This document shows positions 7,002 through 12,821 of a DNA stretch of 64,000 nt, in pieces. The stretch spans positions 3,839 to 67,838 of the forward strand of contig JBHOQW010000208.1 of NCBI GenBank assembly GCA_042408665.1, in the 5' to 3' direction. How positions within the stretch are numbered: the first letter of the stretch is position 1; each line of letters starts with the position of its first letter. This stretch comes from CAUJGQ01 sp042408665. GTDB taxonomy: Bacteria; Chloroflexota; Dehalococcoidia; CAUJGQ01. Under the pieces are notes generated by a model. The model did not search any database. It saw nothing but the letters and a program-made list of their open reading frames with translations, and had not been told where the DNA came from. A program made the position numbers and the translations under genes.

Positions 7002-8207
7002 TCAGGCGGACTCGGAGGCGGCGGGCGCGGCGCTCACCACGTAGCGCGCCAGGGCCGCGATGCCGCCCCGCGCGCGCAGGCGCTCCGCGGCGTGGCCGCG
7101 CACCTCTTCCACGCGGCCGTTCATGTCGAGCACGCGCTCGCTCAGCGCTTCCACCAGGTCCGCCACCCGCACCATCGGGCCCCCGCAGGCAGGGCACTCG
7201 GCGAGCTCGGGCTCGGTGGTAAGCAGGCCGCACCGCTCGCAGCGGCTGCCCTGGGCCTGCATCCCTTCCGCCACCACGAGCAGGTAGACCCGTTGCTCGT
7301 TCACCACGGCCGTTACGTCCGCCAACCCGAAGAGGCCGCGGCCGCCGCCGGCCTGCTCGAACAGGTCGTCGAGCAGGCGTTCCTCGGCCGCGCGCTCGGC
7401 CTCTTCCTCGCGAGCCTGGACGGCGGCCAGCACCTCGGACGGCGGCGCGTACATGGGCGCATGGATCTCGCCCGCCACGCGGCCCTGAAGCGGCCTGGGC
7501 AGCAGACGCAGGAACTCGGCCGTCACTTCGGGCGTGCCGCCGACCAGCACGCGGTCCACCCGTTCGCGGTCGGCCAGGCGGGCCAGGGCGTCGGCCGCGC
7601 GCTTGGCGTGCCAGAGCACGTGCATCTCCTCGTGGCGGGGGATGGCGCCCCGCGCCCAGCCGCCCTGCCGCCAGTCGACGCCGATGTGCGAGGGGGCGCC
7701 GCCGGTCCGGCGATGGCGCGCGGGATGAACGTCTTCTATCTCCGCGATCTCTTCAATCTGTTGCAGAAAGACGCGGAAGAAGCGGGCGCGCTCCTTGTCC
7801 AGCAGCACCACCAGCGTGCGCTCGAACTCGTCCAGCGCCGCCAACAGGGGGCGCAGGTACGGCGTGCGCCCCCAATAGGCGGCCGGCTTCATCCGCACCG
7901 GCACGCGCACGGTGCGCACAAAATCGCCACCCCGCGCCGCGAAGATCGCCGCCCCGCGCGGCGGCGCGCCCAGCGCCTCGATGGCCGCCTGCACCGCCGG
8001 CAGCAGCCGTTCGACCCCCTCCAGGGCCTCCGGCACGGCGGCAAGCTGGTCTTTGAGCGCCCGCATCAGATCCGACAACTGGGCGTGCAGGTTGCGCCCC
8101 GGTTGGGTGGTCGGGTCGGTGAGCAGATAGACGCTGAGCACGGGCCCGGCATCCGCCGGGTAGTTCTCCAGTTCCTGTACGGTTGTCTCGACCGCTAGCG
8201 CCGTCAT
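7002..8207 (-). CDS. Bacterial eRF1-like (baeRF/Vms1-type) protein with zinc ribbon
   Basis: A 401-aa protein of the bacterial archaeo-eukaryotic release factor-like group. It opens with a beta-strand pattern (GPVLSVYLLTDPT, 21-33), has a middle RNase-H-like region (FERTLVVLLDKERARFFRVF, 128-147), and ends with an L7Ae-like fold that carries a zinc ribbon with Cys323, Cys326, Cys338 and Cys341. Homologues of eRF1 and Vms1 act on peptidyl-tRNA in the ribosome; here the canonical GGQ is absent and RQGGWARG (180-187) stands in the corresponding loop area, so hydrolysis is uncertain. The ATG has a GGAGG site. It is the last of three genes (93-aa protein, HPF-like fusion, this one) spaced by 16 and 23 bases. 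The association with a hibernation factor suggests a role in stalled or dormant ribosomes; that is an inference. Confidence 0.78.
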   Translation of the reverse strand: MTALAVETTVQELENYPADAGPVLSVYLLTDPTTQPGRNLHAQLSDLMRALKDQLAAVPEALEGVERLLPAVQAAIEALGAPPRGAAIFAARGGDFVRTVRVPVRMKPAAYWGRTPYLRPLLAALDEFERTLVVLLDKERARFFRVFLQQIEEIAEIEDVHPARHRRTGGAPSHIGVDWRQGGWARGAIPRHEEMHVLWHAKRAADALARLADRERVDRVLVGGTPEVTAEFLRLLPRPLQGRVAGEIHAPMYAPPSEVLAAVQAREEEAERAAEERLLDDLFEQAGGGRGLFGLADVTAVVNEQRVYLLVVAEGMQAQGSRCERCGLLTTEPELAECPACGGPMVRVADLVEALSERVLDMNGRVEEVRGHAAERLRARGGIAALARYVVSAAPAASESA

Positions 8208-8230
8208 GAACGCACCTCCCTGCGACCGCG

Positions 8231-8923
8231 TCAGCCGGCATGGGCCGGGTGTTCCTCCGACTGGGCCACCGCTTCTTCTTTGACGTCACGTCGGATCATG
8301 CGGCGCGCCAGCCAGGTGAGCCAGCCGGCCATCGACCAACGCGTGGGCTTGCGGGCCAACTCGGTGAACGCGGTGGTGAGCACATCTGCCAGCACGTGCT
8401 CCACCGTGTCTTGGTCCGTGGGGCGCCCGTACTCGGCCAGGAGCTGCTCGATGGCGCGGGTGAGCGCCGGTAGCTCGCGGTTGACCAGGGCGTCGAACGC
8501 CGCCCGGTCACCGGCCAGGGCGCGGTCCAGCAGCTCGCGCTCATCCAGCAAGACCCGTTCCTGGTACCTGATCATCTCCGGCGAGAGGGAAGCGCGCCGC
8601 CGTTCGTGCATATAATCTCGGCGCAACTGGGACTTGAAGCGGTGCAACTGCTCGTGCAGGTCATCGAAGGCCAGCTTGAGCAGCGCGGAGAGCGTCGGTG
8701 CCACGTTGCGCTTGGCCGGTAGGATAGTGTTCATGAGCGCGAGGCGGATGCGGCCGGTGTACTCCTCGCGGCGGGCGTGCCGCTCGATGTCGAGTGTCAG
8801 GTGCACGAGGTCCGGGTTGAAATGCTCGAGCTCCTGTTCCAGCCGCTTGAGGTGGTGGTCCAGCAGTTCCCGGTCGCGGTCGGTGAGCTCACAGCGCCGG
8901 GTGGTGAGGGTGAACTTGATCAT
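8231..8923 (-). CDS. HPF/RaiA-like ribosome-associated protein fused to a sigma-region-2-like domain
   Basis: A 230-aa protein in two parts. Residues 1-105 match the HPF/RaiA fold that binds the 30S decoding centre during hibernation: IKFTLTTRRCELTDRDRELL, a central LTLDIERH strand, and a long C-terminal helix (LKLAFDDLHEQLHRFKSQLRR). Residues 135-215 resemble region 2 of ECF sigma factors (AGDRAAFDALVNRELPAL, then DTVEHVLADVLTTAFTEL and a Trp-rich basic segment), but no region 4 follows. Standard long HPFs instead end in a small dimerisation domain. The ATG at 8923 fits a GAGG site better than a GTG at 8932. It lies between the 93-aa gene and the eRF1-like gene in one operon. Whether the second part binds RNA polymerase or only shares the helical fold is unknown. 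Confidence 0.72.
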   Translation of the reverse strand: MIKFTLTTRRCELTDRDRELLDHHLKRLEQELEHFNPDLVHLTLDIERHARREEYTGRIRLALMNTILPAKRNVAPTLSALLKLAFDDLHEQLHRFKSQLRRDYMHERRRASLSPEMIRYQERVLLDERELLDRALAGDRAAFDALVNRELPALTRAIEQLLAEYGRPTDQDTVEHVLADVLTTAFTELARKPTRWSMAGWLTWLARRMIRRDVKEEAVAQSEEHPAHAG

Positions 8924-8939
8924 GGCGGTCACCTCAGGC

Positions 8940-9221
8940 TCAGGCTTGACGCGCGGCCATTGCGGCGCGGAACTTCTCGATGGCGTCCCGTGCCTCGTCC
9001 GGCTCCGGGCTGAGCGCCTCGATCTGCCGGATCATCCACTGCATGGCCTCATCGAGGTTGCTGGTGGCATGCTCGCCCGTTTGCACGGTGTTCTCGCTGC
9101 CGGGCGGGTCGCGGTAGCCCCATTCGAGCCGCCAGTGGCCGCCGTCATACCGAAGCACCGCGAAGGCGCGCTCGTGGCGATCGTTCCAGACGTACCAGAT
9201 GTGCTCGGTCGGCTTCGACAT
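8940..9221 (-). CDS. Hypothetical 93-aa protein, first gene of the hibernation operon
   Basis: I do not recognise this family. The ATG at 9221 has an AGGAGG site seven bases upstream. The N-terminal half is aromatic and beta-like (HIWYVWNDRHERAFAVLRYD, then WRLEWGYRD), and the C-terminal half is an acidic amphipathic helix pair (LDEAMQWMIRQIEAL and ARDAIEKFRAAM). No membrane segment or cysteine is present. It is the promoter-proximal gene of a three-gene operon with the HPF-like fusion (16 bases downstream) and the eRF1-like protein, so a regulator or adaptor of ribosome hibernation is a testable guess. Confidence 0.7.
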   Translation of the reverse strand: MSKPTEHIWYVWNDRHERAFAVLRYDGGHWRLEWGYRDPPGSENTVQTGEHATSNLDEAMQWMIRQIEALSPEPDEARDAIEKFRAAMAARQA

Positions 9222-9246
9222 GGCAGCCTCCTGGGCAGCAGTCCGC

Positions 9247-9275
9247 CATCTATCGTGCGGGGGCGGGAGGGTCAA
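9247..9275 (-). promoter_or_regulatory. Promoter of the hibernation/eRF1-like operon
   Basis: On the minus strand TTGACC (9270-9275) and TAGATG (9247-9252) are exactly 17 bases apart. Transcription would begin near 9240, about 20 bases before the ATG at 9221. A housekeeping-type sigma would recognise it; no operator palindrome is obvious. Confidence 0.6.
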
Positions 9276-9400
9276 CGTCCGTCAGGCAGCGCCTGTGATC
9301 GGTGCGGGGTGTTACACGATATCGCGAACGGCGGGGGAACGGGTTCAGGATAGATCGGCGGTATGGCGGACGGTCTCCGCCATCCGGGTGGTGTGGGCGA

Positions 9401-10309
9401 TCAGGGCTCGGCCGGAGGCACGAGCAGGCAGGGCAGGCCGGCCCGCACCAGGCGGTCGGCGGTGCTGCCCAGCACCAGCCGTTGCAGGCCGCCGCGCCCG
9501 TGGGTGCTCATCACCGTGAGGTCTACCTGCGCCCGCTCGGCGTAGGCGATGAGCTCCAGGGCGGGGGTGCCGCGCAGCACCGCCGTGTCTACCGGCAGGT
9601 CGGCCGGCAGGCGCCCTCGCACCTCGGCCAGGTACTGCTCCGCCTCGTGGGCCACGGCGGCCTCCAGGTCGTCCACGTTGACCAGCGCCGCCGCCTCCCC
9701 GGTGGCGGCGAGCGTGGTCGACACCCAAGGCTCGACGCGCACGAGCAGGAGGCGCGCGCCGGCGCCGCGCGCCACCTCCACGGCGATCGTCAGCGCCTGT
9801 TCCGCCAGCGGTGAGCCGTCGAGCGGCACCATCAGCCGGGTGAGGGGCAATGGCTGGAGCGGGCCCTGCTCCTCTGCGGGCCGCACCAACAATGTGGGAC
9901 GCCGGCTGAGCCGCATGACCTTGTCGGCCACGCTGCCCACTAGCCAGCGTTGCAGGCCGCTGCGCCCGTGGGTGGCCATGGCGATGAGGGCGGCGTTCAG
10001 CCGCTCGGCGGCATCCAGAATCTCTTCGGCCGGCCGGCCGCTCGTGATCAGGGTCGAAACGGTGCGGCCCCAGGAGCGGAGCAGGGCGGCGGCTCCTTCC
10101 AGATGCTGAGCGGCCCGGTCACGTGCGCCGTGCTCCAGCCGCTCGCGCAGTGCCGGCAGGCGCGCGCCCACCCCGTCCCGATGGTTCTCGACCGCCGTCA
10201 TCAGGGTGAGCGATGCGCCGGTGGCCCGCGCCACGGCATCGGCGTAGGGAAGCACGCGCTCTGCCAGGGGTGAGCCGTCTAGCGGCACCAGAATGATGCC
10301 CCAGGCCAT
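9401..10309 (-). CDS. Tandem universal stress protein (two UspA domains)
   Basis: A 302-aa protein with two UspA domains. Each begins with a near-identical strand-loop, ILVPLDGSPLAERVL in the first and LMVPLDGSPLAEQAL in the second, and each ends with the ATP-binding signature: ATHGRSGLQRWLVGSVADKV in the first, and STHGRGGLQRLVLGSTADRL in the second. Both therefore look competent to bind ATP. Family members help survival under starvation, low oxygen or other stress, often as dimers; a fused pair can form the dimer internally. The ATG at 10309 follows GGAGGAG; the frame continues upstream without a site. A weak promoter (TTGCGC, 18 bases, TAGCCT on the minus strand at 10359-10388) may drive it. 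It sits next to the hibernation operon on the same strand. Confidence 0.9.
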   Translation of the reverse strand: MAWGIILVPLDGSPLAERVLPYADAVARATGASLTLMTAVENHRDGVGARLPALRERLEHGARDRAAQHLEGAAALLRSWGRTVSTLITSGRPAEEILDAAERLNAALIAMATHGRSGLQRWLVGSVADKVMRLSRRPTLLVRPAEEQGPLQPLPLTRLMVPLDGSPLAEQALTIAVEVARGAGARLLLVRVEPWVSTTLAATGEAAALVNVDDLEAAVAHEAEQYLAEVRGRLPADLPVDTAVLRGTPALELIAYAERAQVDLTVMSTHGRGGLQRLVLGSTADRLVRAGLPCLLVPPAEP

Positions 10310-10457
10310 GTCTGACCTCTCCTCCGTCGTGGACCGCGCCCCAGGGGGCCGCCGCCTCAGGCTACCCGGCTCACCGTGCGACGCGCAACCATGGCCGCCC
10401 CACCATGCCCGGCGGTCGGCGGCAGATCGGGGAATGCAGGACCAGAGGAGCCAGGTA

Positions 10458-10471
10458 TTGCCGGACAGACG
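10458..10471 (+). promoter_or_regulatory. TTGCCGGACAGACG element, copy 1
   Basis: A 14-base element that recurs almost unchanged at 12456 and 30567, in each case upstream of a very small rightward gene. Here it lies 98 bases before the start at 10569. TTGCCG resembles the -35 boxes seen elsewhere in the window, but no matching -10 box follows at a fixed distance, so it may be an operator or an alternative-sigma promoter part. Confidence 0.35.
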
Positions 10472-10568
10472 CCGCCGCCGGCCCGTGATTTGCTCAGAGT
10501 ACCGGGCGCTCCTGGGGAGCCGTGCCCGAGCCCCGCACGAGAAGCACTCTCGCTTGGGAGGGGTTGTG

Positions 10569-10805
10569 ATGACCACGGAGACGCTGGTGCGGCCATTCCG
10601 CTCCGAAGAGGAGGCGTACGCGACCGCGACGCACCTGACGGCGGCGTTGCTGAACCGCCTGGATGTGCCGGCTGACGCGGACGCCGCGGCCGACTACGCC
10701 GTGACGCTGTTCTGGCGCGTGGTGCGCCGGCTCGCGATGCCGGAGCCGGAGATGGCCCGGCCCGCGCAGCCCGAGTTCGTGGTGCAGGAGAAGCAGCAGC
10801 CGTAG
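10569..10805 (+). CDS. Small hypothetical protein, 78 aa
   Basis: I do not recognise this protein. The ATG at 10569 is directly preceded by GGGAGGGG and a GTG at 10566 is an equal alternative. The sequence is one helical domain (FRSEEEAYATATHLTAALLN, then the acidic DADAAADYAVTLFWRVVRRL) with a proline-rich tail ending in EFVVQEKQQP. No membrane segment is evident. It is divergent from the tandem universal stress protein and is followed by a very strong hairpin at 10841-10885. Confidence 0.55.
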   Translation: MTTETLVRPFRSEEEAYATATHLTAALLNRLDVPADADAAADYAVTLFWRVVRRLAMPEPEMARPAQPEFVVQEKQQP

Positions 10806-10840
10806 CGCCGCTCTTGGTTGAGTCCATCGCCCCCGTGTTT

Positions 10841-10885
10841 CCAACCATGACGGCCGGTCCCGCGTGGACCGGCCGTCATGGTTGG
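10841..10885. terminator. Very stable hairpin, 20-bp arms with 5-base loop
   Basis: Arms 10841-10860 and 10866-10885 are perfect reverse complements around the loop CGCGT, 35 bases after the stop of the 78-aa gene. The position fits a transcription terminator for that gene, but no T-run follows the stem. It may work with Rho or protect the RNA 3' end. Confidence 0.6.
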
Positions 10886-10976
10886 CGCGGGTCAGGGATG
10901 TTGCTGAGGCGCCAGGGCGGGGCACGGCGCGGCGACACAGCGTGAGCGTCCTGCTGATGCTGAAACGAGGACCGGG

Positions 10977-11174
10977 ATGTGGTGGCAAGACCTTTTGTGG
11001 GGAATCTGGAACGGTCTTACCGCATGGACCGTTCTCATCGCTCATGTATTCGGACAGTGGGGACGTTTTCCATTTTACGACGTCGGACGTAGTGGGAACT
11101 GGTACGATTTCGGCTTCCTGATTGGCGCCGGCTCTCCGCTCCTGGGGATACGAAGCGGCAGAACGCGAAGGTGA
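10977..11174 (+). CDS. Small membrane protein, 65 aa
   Basis: The ATG at 10977 is preceded by CGAGGACC at a proper distance. The protein begins with a tryptophan-rich hydrophobic segment (LLWGIWNGLTAWTVLIAHVF, 6-25), has a conserved-looking aromatic loop (GRFPFYDVGRSGNWYDFGF) and a short second hydrophobic stretch (FLIGAGSPLLG). I believe that small proteins of this pattern occur in many genomes without known function, but no name or database hit can be given. It stands alone between a hairpin and a convergent radical SAM gene. Confidence 0.6.
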   Translation: MWWQDLLWGIWNGLTAWTVLIAHVFGQWGRFPFYDVGRSGNWYDFGFLIGAGSPLLGIRSGRTRR

Positions 11175-11298
11175 GCGGAGCGTGTCCAGCCAGTCGGCGG
11201 TGGCTTCCCGGCGATCGCCCGGCGCCCTTGCCGCGGGGCTGATCGACCCATCGAGAGGACCGTGTTCTCGTCGGCGGCGCCGCGCCAACGGGTAGGGG

Positions 11299-12384
11299 TC
11301 AGCGGCCGGTGCCCAGGCGCACGGGCAGCCGCCGCGCGCCCCAGCCGCCCGGCGGGCCGTCGAACACGCCGGCGCAGGCGGCGCCGCAGGCCGGACAGCG
11401 CCCGTCTGGCGTCAGGTTCCAGTGCACGATCGCAAACCAGTCGCGCCCGATCAGCGCGGTGCCGCAGGCGTGACAGAAGGTTGTCCCCCCTTCCGGATCG
11501 TGCACGTTGCCGGTATAGACATAATGCAGCCCATGTTGGCGGGCGATGGCGCGCGCCCTGGTGAGGGTGGCCGGCGGGGTGGGCGGGCGGTCGCGCATGC
11601 GCCAGTCGGGGTGAAAGGCGGTGAAGTGCAGTGGCACGTCCGGCCCCAGGTGCTCCCCGATCCACGCGCACTCGCGCGCGATCTCCTCCGGGGAGTCGTT
11701 CAGGCCAGGGATCAGCAGGGTGGTGATCTCCAACCACACCGTGGTGTGGTGTTTGATGTACGCCAACGTTTCCAGCACCGGCTGAAGGTGCCCGCCGCAC
11801 ACCCGGCGGTAAAACTCCTCCGTGAACCCCTTGAGGTCCACGTTGGCCGCGTCCATGTACCGGTAAAACTCGGCGCGCGGCTCCGGGCACACGTACCCCG
11901 CCGTGACGGCCACCGTGCGCAGGCCGGCCGCCCGGCACGCCCGTGCCACATCGATGGCATACTCATGGAAGATCACGGGGTCGTTGTAGGTGAAGGCCAC
12001 GCTGCGGCAGCCCAAGGCGAGCGCGGCGGCGGCGATGTCGGCCGGTGAGGCGGCGTCGGCCAGGGTGTCGATCTCGCGCGACTTGCTGATGCTCCAGTTC
12101 TGGCAGAAGGCGCAGGCCAGGTTACAGCCGGCGGTGCCGAAGGACAGGACCGGGGTGCCGGGCAGGAAGTGGTTGAGCGGCTTCTTTTCGATCGGGTCCA
12201 CGCAGAAGCCGCTGGAGCGCCCGTAGGTGGTGAGCACCATGCCGTCCCCCTGCCGCGCCCGCACGAAGCACAGGCCGCGCTGGCCGTCGTGCAGCCGGCA
12301 GGCGCGCGGGCAGAGGTCGCACTGGATGCGCCCATCGTCCAGGCGGTGCCAGTAGCGTGCCGGAACCGTTCCGTACGCGTCCAT
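11299..12384 (-). CDS. AmmeMemoRadiSam-type radical SAM enzyme
   Basis: Radical SAM protein of about 361 aa. The [4Fe-4S] cluster motif CNLACAFC has Cys87, Cys91 and Cys94. An N-terminal cysteine cluster (Cys22, Cys25, Cys29, Cys39, in CDLCPRACRL and GLCF) and two C-terminal CxxC pairs (FCHACG, RCPACG) point to extra clusters or zinc. The N-terminal cluster with GxxGLC, FCVDPIEKKPLNHFLPG and VTAGYVCPEP are typical of the radical SAM enzyme found with AMMECR1 and MEMO1 proteins; those partners are not in this window. It is related to PFL-activating enzymes but its reaction is unknown. The start is uncertain: ATG at 12384 has only a very close GAGG, and no upstream ATG improves it. A related enzyme is at 49307. 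Confidence 0.82.
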   Translation of the reverse strand: MDAYGTVPARYWHRLDDGRIQCDLCPRACRLHDGQRGLCFVRARQGDGMVLTTYGRSSGFCVDPIEKKPLNHFLPGTPVLSFGTAGCNLACAFCQNWSISKSREIDTLADAASPADIAAAALALGCRSVAFTYNDPVIFHEYAIDVARACRAAGLRTVAVTAGYVCPEPRAEFYRYMDAANVDLKGFTEEFYRRVCGGHLQPVLETLAYIKHHTTVWLEITTLLIPGLNDSPEEIARECAWIGEHLGPDVPLHFTAFHPDWRMRDRPPTPPATLTRARAIARQHGLHYVYTGNVHDPEGGTTFCHACGTALIGRDWFAIVHWNLTPDGRCPACGAACAGVFDGPPGGWGARRLPVRLGTGR

Positions 12385-12422
12385 CACCTCTAGCGTAGCA
12401 AGCCTGGTGAGGGACGGTGCGC

Positions 12423-12466
12423 CTGTCGGGCGATCTCCGCCCACGTTTTGGCAGGTTGCCCGACAG
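12423..12466. repeat. 9-bp inverted repeat upstream of the radical SAM gene
   Basis: CTGTCGGGC (12423-12431) and GCCCGACAG (12458-12466) are perfect complements with 26 bases between them, about 40 bases upstream of the leftward radical SAM start. The right arm overlaps copy 2 of the GACAGACG element. It could be an operator or an RNA hairpin. Confidence 0.4.
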
Positions 12467-12469
12467 ACG
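12456..12469 (+). promoter_or_regulatory. TTGCCCGACAGACG element, copy 2
   Basis: Same element as at 10458 and 30567 with one base changed. It is 185 bases before the small membrane protein at 12654. An ATGCTGAA string follows 20 bases later, as it does after copy 3. Confidence 0.35.
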
Positions 12470-12653
12470 GGCGGCGGCGGTATACGGCATGCTGAAGCTG
12501 CCCCGAGGAGCTGAGTACGGTGCCCGCGCCACTCCGACTACCTGACCGGGCTTCGGCCCGTCTCATCGGTTGGTAGGGCGGCATCGGTGACCGGAAAGGC
12601 TCCTCGGGGCGTTCCTGTGCATCCCGAGGACGTTGCGGCGAAGGGGTGTGGCC

Positions 12654-12821
12654 ATGCGCGGACGACGGGGGCTCCTGCTCGGCGTCGCGCCGCTGGTAGC
12701 CGTTACCGTCACGGTGCTGGCGGTTGTGGTGGCGCGCCGCCGCCAACGCCGCGCTGCCACGGTGCCGGAGCCGGCCGAGCCGGCGCCGCCGGCGGTCGTG
12801 CTGGAACCGGCCGACGCTTAG
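12654..12821 (+). CDS. Small single-pass membrane protein, 55 aa
   Basis: Begins at an ATG preceded by AAGGGG; a TTG at 12633 is an alternative start. A basic N-terminus (MRGRRG) leads to one membrane helix (LLLGVAPLVAVTVTVLAVVV), then RRRQRR as a cytoplasmic stop-transfer and a tail rich in proline, alanine and glutamate. The family is unknown to me. Its stop codon overlaps the end of the convergent NAD synthase gene by four bases. A composition this simple could arise by chance in GC-rich DNA, so confidence is moderate. Confidence 0.45.
   Translation: MRGRRGLLLGVAPLVAVTVTVLAVVVARRRQRRAATVPEPAEPAPPAVVLEPADA

Noticed and set aside
12449..12469. Sigma-54 promoter (GG/GC elements) before the 55-aa gene
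   Set aside because: The spacing between the GG and GC pairs is too short for the -24/-12 pattern.
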